Origin: Fidelibacterota bacterium
GTDB lineage: Bacteria; Pseudomonadota; Alphaproteobacteria; Rhodospirillales; Rhodospirillaceae
Length of the DNA: 64,000 nucleotides
Direction of reading: 5' to 3'
Assembly: GCA_947476895.1 (NCBI GenBank)
Contig: CANJRX010000008.1
Span: 1 to 64,000, forward strand
In this document: positions 8,280 through 16,397 of the stretch, piece after piece
Layout of the letters: every line of letters starts with the position of its first letter
How positions within the stretch are numbered: position 1 is the first letter of the stretch
Notes under the pieces: generated by a model
Told to the model about the DNA's origin: nothing
The model's input: only the letters and a program-made list of their open reading frames with translations
Databases searched by the model: none
Position numbers and translations under genes: made by a program

Positions 8280-9884
8280 ATGCGTCACTTATCACGAGCA
8301 ATGCTGTTGTGCGCGGCCGCGGCCCTGCCGCTGCATGTCCAAGCCGCCGACCTTGATAGCGTCTTCAGCGCCTATAAAGCCGAAACGCCCGGCTGCGCCG
8401 TGGGCGTAGCGCCCAGAGGTCAACCGCCCGTGACACGCGCCTACGGCTCAGCCGATCTGGAGCATGCCGTCGCCAACACACCCGATACGATTTTCGAAGC
8501 CGGCTCGCTTTCAAAACAGTTCACGGCGACGGCCATTCTGCTGCTCGCCCAAGACGGCAAGCTCGCGCTCACCGACGACATCCGTAAATATCTGCCCGAG
8601 ATGCCTGACTACGGCACACCGATCACCATCAATAACCTGCTCAGCCACACCAGCGGTTTGCGCGACTGGGGCGTGGTGTCCGGCCTTGCCGGCTGGCCGC
8701 GCACCTCGGCGATCCACACCAACGTTGATGTATTGCAGATTGCCGCCCGCCAACGCGCCCTGAACTACACGCCCGGCGCGGCTTACTCGTATACCAACAC
8801 CGGCTACAATCTCGCGGCCATCATCGTCGAGCGCGTCAGCGGAAAATCTCTGGCGCAGTTCACCAAGGAGTATGTGTTCACACCGCTCGGCATGAGCAAG
8901 ACCGCTTGGCGTGACGACTTCCGGCGTATCGTGCCGAACCGCGCCGTGGCCTATGACGCGGTGCCGGGCGGCTTTGCGCAGAACATGCCCTTTGAAGACG
9001 CCTACGGTAACGGTGGCCTGCTCACCACGGTCGGCGACCTTCTGACCTGGAACGAATCTCTGACCTCGAAAAAACTCGGCGACTTTGTTGTCAGCCACCT
9101 TGAGGAGTCAGCAGTACTCACCGATGGCCGCCGCATTGCCTATGCGCGTGGCTTGGTGAACACAAAATACAACGGCGTGACCGAAATCTCGCACAGTGGC
9201 TCGACCGCGGCCTATCGCGCGTGGATCGGGCGCTTCCCCGCCCAGGGCTTCTCCGTCGCGGTGCTCTGTAATCTTGATACCGCAAACGCCACCAAACTCG
9301 CACATGACGCAGCGGCGCAATATATTGGGCTTGCGCCCCCGGCCAGGGCAAAGTCCACCGCGCCCGCGGCTGAACTCGCACGTTTCGCCGGCCTCTATAT
9401 TGATGAGCGCACGGGCGGCGTGCTGAGGATTGCGCCCGGCACCGGCACGCTCAAACTCGTGACCGATACCAAAACCACCGACTTGGTGCGCCTCGGCGCA
9501 CGCCGCTACCAGAACGGCACGGCCGAACTGAGTTTCAGCACGGGCACTCTTGAAAGCCGCACGCCCGACGGCGAGGTCGTGACCTTCCGCCGCGTCGAAG
9601 CGCATGCACCCACACTTTCGGACCTGCAAGCGCTTGTCGGCCGTTACGCGAGCCCCGAAGCCGACGCCACGCTGATTGTCTCAGTGGAAGGCGACCGGCT
9701 TGTGCTCACGCCTGCTAACCGGCCGAGCGCGCCAACAACCTTGGTGCCGTTATATCGTGACGGCTTCCTCAACGAGGACGGCATATTACGCGTGGTGCGC
9801 GGCGCGGACGATAAAGTGCAAGGCCTCCGCTTTACGCGTGCCCGCGTTTACAACCTCGTGTTTGAGCGCGTAGCCGCTCCTTAG
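8280..9884 (+). CDS. Serine hydrolase, class C beta-lactamase/PBP4* family, exported
   Basis: A 534-residue protein with a signal peptide ending at about residue 22 (LPLHVQA). The catalytic SxxK motif is Ser76-Leu-Ser-Lys79 in EAGSLSKQFT, the YxN motif is in YSYTNTGYN, and the third motif appears as HSG in ISHSGST. The domain of about 330 residues is followed by a C-terminal beta-rich region of about 170 residues, as in esterase and D-aminopeptidase-like members. It could act as an esterase or peptidase on envelope or dietary substrates; beta-lactam resistance should not be assumed. It likely shares a transcript with the upstream symporter. Confidence 0.88.
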   Translation: MRHLSRAMLLCAAAALPLHVQAADLDSVFSAYKAETPGCAVGVAPRGQPPVTRAYGSADLEHAVANTPDTIFEAGSLSKQFTATAILLLAQDGKLALTDDIRKYLPEMPDYGTPITINNLLSHTSGLRDWGVVSGLAGWPRTSAIHTNVDVLQIAARQRALNYTPGAAYSYTNTGYNLAAIIVERVSGKSLAQFTKEYVFTPLGMSKTAWRDDFRRIVPNRAVAYDAVPGGFAQNMPFEDAYGNGGLLTTVGDLLTWNESLTSKKLGDFVVSHLEESAVLTDGRRIAYARGLVNTKYNGVTEISHSGSTAAYRAWIGRFPAQGFSVAVLCNLDTANATKLAHDAAAQYIGLAPPARAKSTAPAAELARFAGLYIDERTGGVLRIAPGTGTLKLVTDTKTTDLVRLGARRYQNGTAELSFSTGTLESRTPDGEVVTFRRVEAHAPTLSDLQALVGRYASPEADATLIVSVEGDRLVLTPANRPSAPTTLVPLYRDGFLNEDGILRVVRGADDKVQGLRFTRARVYNLVFERVAAP

Positions 9885-10093
9885 CGCGGCTTTTTCTTAG
9901 GCGGCTTTTCCTCACCCTTCATCTTAGTCTCGGCTTCACGCTCCCAATGGCGCAGCGTGCGGCAAGCTTCGGCGAAGGCTTGCACGTCGTTCTTGGCGAC
10001 TAGCGCGAAACAGCCCTCGTCCACTTTATCCAAAAGCCCGGCCTCAAAGCTGGCGATAGGCGAAGCCCCGGACTGGTTTTGATAACGGTCCAT
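9881..10093 (-). CDS. Small hypothetical protein
   Basis: A 70-residue frame, acidic to neutral in its helical N-terminal part and ending in a very basic tail (PPKKKPR). It is convergent with the serine hydrolase gene, sharing 4 bases at the stops. I do not recognise the family. The composition (AFAEACRTLRHWEREAE) looks like a real amphipathic helix, not random translation, but there is no proof of expression. Confidence 0.45.
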   Translation of the reverse strand: MDRYQNQSGASPIASFEAGLLDKVDEGCFALVAKNDVQAFAEACRTLRHWEREAETKMKGEEKPPKKKPR

Positions 10094-10128
10094 TCAGCCG
10101 TAACGCCGCGACCGCAAATTTGTTTGGA

Positions 10129-10153
10129 ATTAATTGTACCAGGTACAATTAAT
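10129..10153. repeat. 25-bp perfect palindrome, copy A of 3
   Basis: The arms ATTAATTGTACC and GGTACAATTAAT flank a single central A. The same core is found at 22920-22942 and 45997-46021. This copy lies just after the RidA gene (minus strand) and its right arm contains the TAA stop codon of that gene (10149-10151). A GTAC-centred, AT-flanked palindrome of this size could be a regulator site, a dispersed palindromic repeat or the core of a small transposable element. Confidence 0.85.
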
Positions 10154-10517
10154 GAGCCGATGCGATGGCTTCCACTTCCACGAGATAACCGAAATAAAGT
10201 TCGGGCACGGGTAGAACAGTACGCGCCGGTTTGCGCGTGCCGAAAACTTCGGCATAGACCGTATTAAACGCCGCCCAATTTTCAGCGCCAACGATATAGA
10301 CCGTGACCTTGAGAATATCTTTGGCGCCTGCCGCTTGCAGCACCGTCATCAGGTTTTCGAGCGCCTGGCGACATTGCGCCTCAAAGCCCATATCGGCGGC
10401 GTGGCTGCCGTCGGGTTTGGTCGGCAGCATGCCGGCCGTAAAGATCAGGCCGTTGTGCGTCGTGGCATAGGAATAATGTCCCCGCGGCGTGCGGCCCGGA
10501 ACTTGCACTTCCCCCAT
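10149..10517 (-). CDS. RidA/YjgF/Rut family protein
   Basis: A 122-residue chorismate-mutase-like protein of the RidA superfamily. Canonical members hydrolyse reactive enamine/imine intermediates made by PLP enzymes, protecting cell metabolism. The substrate carboxylate-binding Arg is present (Arg99 in KPARTVLPVPEL), as is the conserved FTAGM strand near residue 26. The C-terminal Glu region (LVEVEAIA) is also conserved. The gene follows the VOC-family gene after 11 bases, so the two probably share a transcript. Its stop codon lies inside palindrome copy A. Confidence 0.9.
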   Translation of the reverse strand: MGEVQVPGRTPRGHYSYATTHNGLIFTAGMLPTKPDGSHAADMGFEAQCRQALENLMTVLQAAGAKDILKVTVYIVGAENWAAFNTVYAEVFGTRKPARTVLPVPELYFGYLVEVEAIASAH

Positions 10518-10528
10518 AGCGCGCTCCC

Positions 10529-11020
10529 CTATTTACCGTCGTAGGCTTTCTGAAGCGTGGCGATATCGAGCTTAATCATCTGCATCATGGCTTCGGCCAC
10601 GCGCTTGCCGCGCACGCGGTCTTTATCTTTCATCATCTCAGTCAGCACCTTCGGCGTAATCTGCCAAGCCAGACCGTATTTATCGAGCAGCCAGCCGCAG
10701 GCTTGCGTCTTGCCGCCGCCTTGCAGCAGCGCATCCCAATATCTATCGACTTCGGCCTGATCGTCGCAGGAGACGGTAAAGGAAATCGCGTGATTGAACG
10801 GCTCCTTCCCACCTGCGCTCATGGCCGTGAAAGGTTGGCCGAACAGTGTAAACTCAACAACCTTCACGGCACCTTCAGGACCGCTCGGGCTATCGGCGGG
10901 CATGGCATTGACACTATCGACGCTGCTGTTAGGAAAAATCGAAGCGTAAAACTTCGCGGCCTCTTCGGCCTCTTTCGCATACCACAGGAACGGAACGATT
11001 TTTGCGCCAAGCTGAGCCAT
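10529..11020 (-). CDS. VOC family protein (PhnB-like)
   Basis: A 163-residue member of the vicinal oxygen chelate superfamily, of the PhnB/3-demethylubiquinone methyltransferase-like type. Motifs include PFLWYAKEAEEAAKFYASIFPNS near the N-terminus, FTLFGQPFTAMSAG in the middle and CGWLLDKYGLAWQITPKVL near the C-terminus. The latter is diagnostic of this subfamily. Members are often annotated as methyltransferases, but the fold is a metal- or small-ligand-binding dimer and the substrate is unknown. It sits upstream of ridA in the same direction. Confidence 0.88.
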   Translation of the reverse strand: MAQLGAKIVPFLWYAKEAEEAAKFYASIFPNSSVDSVNAMPADSPSGPEGAVKVVEFTLFGQPFTAMSAGGKEPFNHAISFTVSCDDQAEVDRYWDALLQGGGKTQACGWLLDKYGLAWQITPKVLTEMMKDKDRVRGKRVAEAMMQMIKLDIATLQKAYDGK

Positions 11021-11055
11021 GGAACTCTCCCTGAAAAACGAACCGCGAGATTACC

Positions 11056-12306
11056 TCAAAACAAATGCGGCACAAACCTACTGCGGTTGTGCGTGATAAG
11101 GCCCGTGTCTTCACGGATACCGATCCCCCGGCTGACACCGTCGATCACCCAGCTGCCGATCACGGCGTTATGGGTAACGCCCTTCGCATCGGTGGCCGAA
11201 GCCAGCGGCGCGTGCGCCTGATAGACATAGCCTTCGGCGCCGTAAGCACCGTCCTGGCTGGCAATGGGAGCGCCGTCCAAGGCGCCGCCCTCACCCAAAA
11301 TCGCAATGGAAATATTGGCGCCTTCGCGCCCCAACAAGGGCTTCGCGACGACTTTCGTTCCCGCCGCGAATGAAGTGCGGTCCATGAAAGCCGGCAGCAG
11401 ATTGGGATGGCCAGGATACATTTCCCATAACAGCGCCAGGATCGCCTTATTGGCCGGCACCATTTTCCAGGCCGGCTCAATAACCGTGAGGCGCTTCTCC
11501 ATCACCGCGCTCGATAGGCGCGCACCGAAGTCGTCCGCGAGCAGCCAGTCCCAAGGCACGATCTTGAACAGCGTGCGAATTTGCGTGTCTTGCAAATCTG
11601 TGAAGTGACCGCGCGGGTCGGTTGGATCAGTCACATCCTCCGGCACCGCCCAACCTATGTCGCCGGCGGCAATAGCCTTAGCCGTCCAGCCCGCTTCCAG
11701 CGCGGTATCGAGCATATAGTGCAAGGTGCCTTCATCCTCGGCGTGAGGCATCAGGCAGGTCAGATGCAAGGCCGCTGCTTCGTTTTCGCCTTGGGGCAAA
11801 TTCTCACGAAGCTTGCCCCACGCCTCGACGAGGCCTTCATGCAGCGAATTGAACTGGTCGCTTTCGGGAAAACGTTCTTCTAGCCACATCCACTGCATCA
11901 CGGCGGCTTCGTAAAGCCCGGTCGGTGTGTCGGCGTTGTACTCCAGCATTTTTGGCGGCGCTTCGCTGGTATAGGCGAAGTCGAAACGTCCATAGAGACT
12001 CAGCTGGTCATCGTCTCGACGCCGCCATGATTCTTCAATCAACACCACCGCGGCAGCATCAAACCCAAAATACGGCAGGAGCTTGCGTTTGATGGCTTGC
12101 TCAACCGCTTCCAGACACATGCCATGCAATTCGGTAGTGGCGGCTTCCAGCACGTCCACCTCATCAGAAGTCAGCCGCCAATAGGCGCTTTCATCCCAAT
12201 ACGTCCCAACGGGGTCTTCAGGCGTCGGTGCTGAATGCCAATCGAAGCCCGCAGCTTCAGCCTTGGCTTTCCAATCGCTGCGCGGTGCGATCTCTACGCG
12301 TTGCAA
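11056..12306 (-). CDS. Glutathionylspermidine synthase family protein (YjfC/YgiC-like)
   Basis: A 416-residue ATP-grasp-type carbon-nitrogen ligase related to the synthetase domain of glutathionylspermidine synthase. Visible hallmarks are MLEYNADTPTGLYEAAVMQW, VAKPLLGREGANISI (ATP-grasp glycine-rich strand) and the end VIGSWVIDGVSRGIGIRED. Family members such as E. coli YgiC and YjfC lack the amidase half, and their peptide or amine substrate is not established. Here it closes a three-gene operon with DUF350 and DUF1190 genes, the same trio as yjfL-yjfM-yjfC in E. coli, so it likely works with those envelope proteins. Confidence 0.9.
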   Translation of the reverse strand: MQRVEIAPRSDWKAKAEAAGFDWHSAPTPEDPVGTYWDESAYWRLTSDEVDVLEAATTELHGMCLEAVEQAIKRKLLPYFGFDAAAVVLIEESWRRRDDDQLSLYGRFDFAYTSEAPPKMLEYNADTPTGLYEAAVMQWMWLEERFPESDQFNSLHEGLVEAWGKLRENLPQGENEAAALHLTCLMPHAEDEGTLHYMLDTALEAGWTAKAIAAGDIGWAVPEDVTDPTDPRGHFTDLQDTQIRTLFKIVPWDWLLADDFGARLSSAVMEKRLTVIEPAWKMVPANKAILALLWEMYPGHPNLLPAFMDRTSFAAGTKVVAKPLLGREGANISIAILGEGGALDGAPIASQDGAYGAEGYVYQAHAPLASATDAKGVTHNAVIGSWVIDGVSRGIGIREDTGLITHNRSRFVPHLF

Positions 12307-12309
12307 AGG

Positions 12310-12933
12310 TTAGGCGCCGCCGCCAAAGCCGCGCGCGCTGCTGCCGAAGCCGCCGCGCGCTGCCGTGCGCATGGGAATGGCGCGCGAGCCGAGCGACGTT
12401 GTGCCGGGCGCCACGCGGCCCACGGCGCTGCCGCCGGCATAAAGATATCCGTTGCGGTCGCCATACACCGGGCGAGACGCACCGGCAGTGTTGGGCGAGG
12501 CATTCGGCGCGCCCGACGTATTCCCAGGCGCGTTTCCGGGCGCTGGGCCGCGCTGGCCGCCCATTCCGCCAAAACCACCGCCCATTCCTCCCATGCCGCC
12601 CAAACTACGGCCCATCATGTAGCCCATCATCATGGGCATGAAGTAGCCGCCGCCATACCCTTGCGAGACTTGCGCCGGTGGGCTTTCGCACCGCTGGAAG
12701 CCTGCGGCTTCGCATTCTTCCTTGGTCGAGAATTTCGGCGCCTGCTTCAGGTGCTCTGCCTTTGCGGCCTCGAAACCGGCGTTGCATTCCGCCGGATCGC
12801 GCTCGGCCGCACAGGCCGCCGCGTCGGGATAAAGGGTCTCGTCTTTTCCGGTCATGGTGTTCTGATCACAGGCGGCAAGGGCGCTCGCGGCCAGAAGCAG
12901 TGTGACGTAACGTGATTTGCGCATGGTGCTCAT
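12310..12933 (-). CDS. DUF1190 (YgiB/YjfM-like) lipoprotein
   Basis: A 207-residue protein with a lipobox at ALAAC (Cys22) and the DUF1190 cysteine pattern YPDAAACAAE...CNAGFEAA...TKEECEAAGFQRC. The region from about residue 90 to 140 is rich in Gly and Met (repeated GGMG) and is likely disordered. The C-terminal segment has the family end with scattered Arg, Gly and Ser. It lies 3 bases upstream of the synthetase gene. The start could be 12933 or 12924; both give a lipoprotein signal. Family function is unknown; the conserved neighbourhood points to an envelope modification or stress role. Confidence 0.85.
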   Translation of the reverse strand: MSTMRKSRYVTLLLAASALAACDQNTMTGKDETLYPDAAACAAERDPAECNAGFEAAKAEHLKQAPKFSTKEECEAAGFQRCESPPAQVSQGYGGGYFMPMMMGYMMGRSLGGMGGMGGGFGGMGGQRGPAPGNAPGNTSGAPNASPNTAGASRPVYGDRNGYLYAGGSAVGRVAPGTTSLGSRAIPMRTAARGGFGSSARGFGGGA

Positions 12934-12970
12934 ATGAGTAAGAGGAAACGCGATCTCAAGTACCCCGATT

Positions 12971-13363
12971 TTACGTACTAAGCGCACCGGCGTTGAGGAT
13001 GCCCATGGCGATGGACAGGCTTCCCAGCAAAATACCGTAAGACGTGCGGTCCTCTTCCAAGCCTTCCTTCAGGCCGGGAATGATGAGCGAGGCCACGAAA
13101 TAGACCAGCAGCTGACCGATGAGACCGATAGCACCCCAACCCGCCAGTTCCATCACCACAAAGGTGCTCGACGCCGTGCCGTAGAGCACAATCGCCATGC
13201 CGATGGCCGTGCCGCCGAAGGCATAGGCAGCGGCTTTATTGCCGGCGCGGATCAGGCGAATTTCGTGATGGGCCGTAATCATGATGTAAACGCCGAGTGC
13301 TGCGACAAACAGCGCCAGGGCGGTGCCCAGGAAAGCCAAGTACAGAGGCAGGTCCGCGAACAT
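12971..13363 (-). CDS. DUF350 family inner-membrane protein (YjfL-like)
   Basis: A 130-residue protein with four predicted membrane segments. The pattern ITAHHEIRLIRAGNKAAAYAFGGTAIGMAI matches DUF350, where the charged residues between helices 1 and 2 are conserved. It is the first gene of the DUF350-DUF1190-glutathionylspermidine-synthase-like operon, 37 bases ahead of the lipoprotein gene. It is divergent from apt, with the promoters of both in 13364-13493. Biochemical role unknown. Confidence 0.88.
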   Translation of the reverse strand: MFADLPLYLAFLGTALALFVAALGVYIMITAHHEIRLIRAGNKAAAYAFGGTAIGMAIVLYGTASSTFVVMELAGWGAIGLIGQLLVYFVASLIIPGLKEGLEEDRTSYGILLGSLSIAMGILNAGALST

Positions 13364-13493
13364 GAGAACTTCCTTATGCTTTGTTCAAATCTAGCCCAGA
13401 AACACTGGCAACCGGACCCAAATTCCAACTAAATTGGCGTCTGATTTGTATCTGCATTGTATCACTGTCTTAAAGCTGGGGACTTCGAGTTTC

Positions 13494-14012
13494 ATGGATC
13501 TCAAGAAGCACGTTCGCCAAATTCCCGATTTCCCGAAACCGGGCATCAATTTCTTCGATATTTCCACCCTCATCGGCCATGCCGAGGCGTGGCGCACCAC
13601 CGTTGAGCGCACCACGGCCCTTCTGAAGCCCTGGAAGCCCGACGTGCTAGCCGCCATCGAGGCGCGCGGATTTTTGGTGGCAGCACCGGTTGCGATCCCG
13701 CTCAACTGCGGCGTCATCATGATCCGCAAATCCGGGAAGCTGCCCGGTAAAGTAAGGTCGCACAGCTATGGCTTGGAATACGGCACCGACGTCGTCGAGA
13801 TTCAAGACGACGCAACCAAGCCCGGCCAGCGCGTGGTCATTGTCGATGACCTTCTCGCCACCGGCGGCACGCTGATGGCTGCGGCGGCCTTGATCCGTTC
13901 ATCGGGCGCGGAAGTGGTTGGCGCTTGCGCATTGATCGAACTCGGCTTCCTCAAGGGCCGCGCCAAGCTCGATATGCCGTTCGAAGCTCTGCTCAGCTAC
14001 GACAGCGAGTAA
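13494..14012 (+). CDS. apt: Adenine phosphoribosyltransferase
   Basis: Salvages adenine to AMP using PRPP in the cytosol. The 172-residue frame has the family start DFPKPGINFFDISTLI, the EARGF loop near residue 56 and the PRPP-binding signature VVIVDDLLATGGT at residues 114-126. I chose the ATG at 13494, since the upstream in-frame extension is not conserved in the family. It stands alone, convergent with phoB, with a shared hairpin terminator between them. Confidence 0.95.
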   Translation: MDLKKHVRQIPDFPKPGINFFDISTLIGHAEAWRTTVERTTALLKPWKPDVLAAIEARGFLVAAPVAIPLNCGVIMIRKSGKLPGKVRSHSYGLEYGTDVVEIQDDATKPGQRVVIVDDLLATGGTLMAAAALIRSSGAEVVGACALIELGFLKGRAKLDMPFEALLSYDSE

Positions 14013-14019
14013 AGAAAAA

Positions 14020-14047
14020 CCCCTTCGCAGTGTAAACCGCGAAGGGG
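14020..14047. terminator. Hairpin terminator between apt and phoB
   Basis: A perfect 9-bp stem, CCCCTTCGC pairing with GCGAAGGGG, encloses a 10-base loop. On the minus strand the stem is followed by TTTTTC, which makes a good intrinsic terminator for the phoB transcript. On the plus strand no T-tract follows, so termination of apt is less certain. Confidence 0.75.
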
Positions 14048-14075
14048 CTAATTCATTCAGACTTTCGCGGAGCGT

Positions 14076-14777
14076 TTACGCTGCCTGATCGCCGCTGCTA
14101 TCCAGCGCGTAACCAGCCGCACGCACCGTGCGGATCACATCAAGGCTATTGTCGATGTTAAGCGCCTTGCGTAAGCGCCGGATGTGCACATCGACCGTAC
14201 GCGGCTCGACGTAAATATCCGGACCCCACACGCCATTCAGCAATTCTTCGCGGCTGAACACTGTGCCGGGGCGTTCCATCAAATATTGCAGCAGGCGGAA
14301 TTCGGTGGGACCGAGGTGGATATTCTTGCCGTTGCGTGTCACGCGGTGCGCGTCAAGATCGAGCATGATGTCGACAAAGTTTAGCTGGCCCTTTGTTTGC
14401 GAAGGCTTCGCGCGCCGCAGAAGCGCACGCACGCGCGCCACCAATTCCGGCATCGAGAACGGTTTGGTCATGTAGTCGTCAGCACCGACGTTGAGGCCGC
14501 GCACTTTGTCGGTCTCTTCGCTGCGCGCCGTCAGCATGATGATCGGCACCGTGCGGGTTTCTGTCTTGCGCCGCAGCTGGCGGCAGACTTCGATCCCAGA
14601 CATCCGGGGCAGCATCCAATCCAGGATCACCGCATCGGGCGGCGTTTCGTCGGCCACCGTGACGGCTTCCTCACCGTCGCTGGCCTCGGTCACGTTATAT
14701 CCCTCTTTTTCGAGGTTATACCGCAGCATCGTAACGAGCGAGGCTTCGTCCTCGACGATCATGACTGTCGGTTTCAT
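14076..14777 (-). CDS. phoB: Phosphate regulon response regulator PhoB
   Basis: A 233-residue OmpR-family regulator. The receiver domain holds the phosphorylated Asp53 in VILDWMLPRMSG and the conserved MTKPF lysine. The C-terminal winged-helix domain has LGPTEFRLLQYLMERPGTVFSREELL and VDVHIRRLRKAL. PhoB activates pho genes under phosphate limitation. It ends the pst operon and overlaps phoU by 4 bases (ATGA), so it is positively linked to its own regulon. Its sensor kinase phoR is not in the window and must be elsewhere. Confidence 0.95.
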   Translation of the reverse strand: MKPTVMIVEDEASLVTMLRYNLEKEGYNVTEASDGEEAVTVADETPPDAVILDWMLPRMSGIEVCRQLRRKTETRTVPIIMLTARSEETDKVRGLNVGADDYMTKPFSMPELVARVRALLRRAKPSQTKGQLNFVDIMLDLDAHRVTRNGKNIHLGPTEFRLLQYLMERPGTVFSREELLNGVWGPDIYVEPRTVDVHIRRLRKALNIDNSLDVIRTVRAAGYALDSSGDQAA

Positions 14778-15544
14778 GGGTGTCCTCCAAGAACATTAAA
14801 AGCATCAGTGGGTGAAGCGGTGGTCGTTGGCGGCCGTTTCGGCCGTTTCTCAGCCATATGGGTGCCAGCCACCAGAAATTGAATGGTCTCGGCGATGTTT
14901 GTGGCGTGATCGCCGATACGTTCGAAATTCTTAATCACGAATAACAGGTGCGTGCACGAAAGCACGTGGTCGGACTCCACCAGCATGTCGGAAAGCAAGT
15001 TTTGGAACACGCTGGTATGGAGCGCGTCGATGTCGGCGTCGCCGCGCCAAACTGCTTCGGCCTTGGCGATATCGCGTTCGGCATAGGCATCGAACGTGTT
15101 CTGCACGTATTGACGCACCATGTGGCCCAGTTCGATGACGCCGCCCAAAGCGGGCACAGCTGGGTATCCATTCACAATCACGCTGCGCTTGGCGACATTG
15201 GCGGCATAGTCACCAATGCGCTCAACGTTGGCGGAAATCTTCAAAGCGCCCACGATTTCGCGCAGGTCGGCGGCCACGGGCGCATGCAGCGTGAGAAGGC
15301 GCATAGCGCGGCTGTTAACTTCAGTCTCCAGATCATCTACTGCCTCGTCGCCGGCGATGACTGCAGCCGCACCTTCGGAATCGCGTGTCGCCAGCGCTTC
15401 GACAGCAGCGGCCAGTTGCGCTTCGGCGAGGCCGCCCATGACACCCAGGCGCCCCGACAACGTCGCCAGCTCAGCCGCAATCGAACGATTCCCATGGGGT
15501 TCGCTGGCGGTGTGATACGGCGGGTTTTGGTCCTGCGTGCCCAT
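14774..15544 (-). CDS. phoU: Phosphate signalling complex protein PhoU
   Basis: A 256-residue helical protein with two PhoU repeats; the metal-cluster motifs are recognisable as ANVERIGDYAANVAKR and KNFERIGDHATNIAETI. PhoU connects the Pst transporter with PhoR and represses the regulon when phosphate is plentiful. It lies 7 bases after pstB and overlaps phoB. The extra C-terminal tail of about 30 residues (KRPKRPPTTT...) is basic and likely unstructured. Confidence 0.95.
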   Translation of the reverse strand: MGTQDQNPPYHTASEPHGNRSIAAELATLSGRLGVMGGLAEAQLAAAVEALATRDSEGAAAVIAGDEAVDDLETEVNSRAMRLLTLHAPVAADLREIVGALKISANVERIGDYAANVAKRSVIVNGYPAVPALGGVIELGHMVRQYVQNTFDAYAERDIAKAEAVWRGDADIDALHTSVFQNLLSDMLVESDHVLSCTHLLFVIKNFERIGDHATNIAETIQFLVAGTHMAEKRPKRPPTTTASPTDAFNVLGGHP

Positions 15545-15551
15545 TCACCTG

Positions 15552-16385
15552 TTATCCGAAACGGCCGGTGACGTAATCTTGTGTTTTGCCCGACTTGGGC
15601 GTCTGGAACATGACTTCCGTATCGCCGTATTCGATCAAGCGGCCCAAGTACATGAACGCCGTGTTGTCCGACACACGCGCTGCTTGCTGCATGTTGTGCG
15701 TGACGATGACGACGGTGTATTGGCCGGCCAATTCATTGATCAGATCTTCGATCTTCGCAGTCGCAATGGGGTCGAGCGCCGAGCACGGCTCGTCCATCAA
15801 CAGTACTTCCGGATCGGCGGCGATGGCGCGCGCGATACACAGGCGCTGCTGCTGCCCACCCGACATGCCGAGGGCGCTTTGGTCCAAGCGATCTTTAACT
15901 TCGTTCCACAAGGCCGCACTGCGCAGCGCGCGTTCACATGTTTCAGCCAAGAACGCCTTGTCGGTGACGCCGTCGACCTTCAGCGGATAGATCACGTTGT
16001 CATAGATCGACATCGGGAACGGATTGGGCTTTTGGAACACCATGCCCATACGCTTTCTCAGCGCGATGACGTCGGCGCTACGGTTGTAGATATCTTCGCC
16101 CAACAGGCGGATCTGGCCGGTGATCTTAAGGTTGTCCACGAGATCGTTCATGCGGTTGATGCAACGGAGCAGAGTCGATTTGCCGCAGCCCGATGGACCG
16201 ATCAGCGCCGTCACCAAGCCCTTCTCGACCGTCATCTGCACGTTGTGCAGCGCTTGCGCCGCGCCGTACCACAGGCAGAGGTCGTTGATATCAAGGATCG
16301 TCCCGCTGCCGCCGGACTTCACGTGATAGACCGTGTTGGGGGTCGTGGTATCCGGCCGGGTGATGACAGCTGTATCCATATTCAT
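15552..16385 (-). CDS. pstB: Phosphate ABC transporter ATP-binding protein PstB
   Basis: The ATPase of the high-affinity phosphate importer. Walker A is GPSGCGKST, the Q-loop is [15 protein letters not shown], the signature is [13 protein letters not shown] and Walker B is [12 protein letters not shown]. Of several possible starts (TTG 16397, ATG 16391, 16385 or 16379) I use 16385, which has GGGA at normal spacing. It follows pstA directly. The protein has about 277 residues, slightly longer than E. coli PstB because of an N-terminal extension. Confidence 0.95.
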   Translation of the reverse strand: MNMDTAVITRPDTTTPNTVYHVKSGGSGTILDINDLCLWYGAAQALHNVQMTVEKGLVTALIGPSGCGKSTLLRCINRMNDLVDNLKITGQIRLLGEDIYNRSADVIALRKRMGMVFQKPNPFPMSIYDNVIYPLKVDGVTDKAFLAETCERALRSAALWNEVKDRLDQSALGMSGGQQQRLCIARAIAADPEVLLMDEPCSALDPIATAKIEDLINELAGQYTVVIVTHNMQQAARVSDNTAFMYLGRLIEYGDTEVMFQTPKSGKTQDYVTGRFG

Positions 16386-16397
16386 GACCATTCCCAA

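Noticed and set aside
7236-8288. A long open frame on the minus strand opposite the symporter gene
   Set aside because: Its translation is rich in His, Gly, Asp and Arg without domain patterns, and the plus strand encodes an evident transporter; it is a shadow frame caused by high GC.
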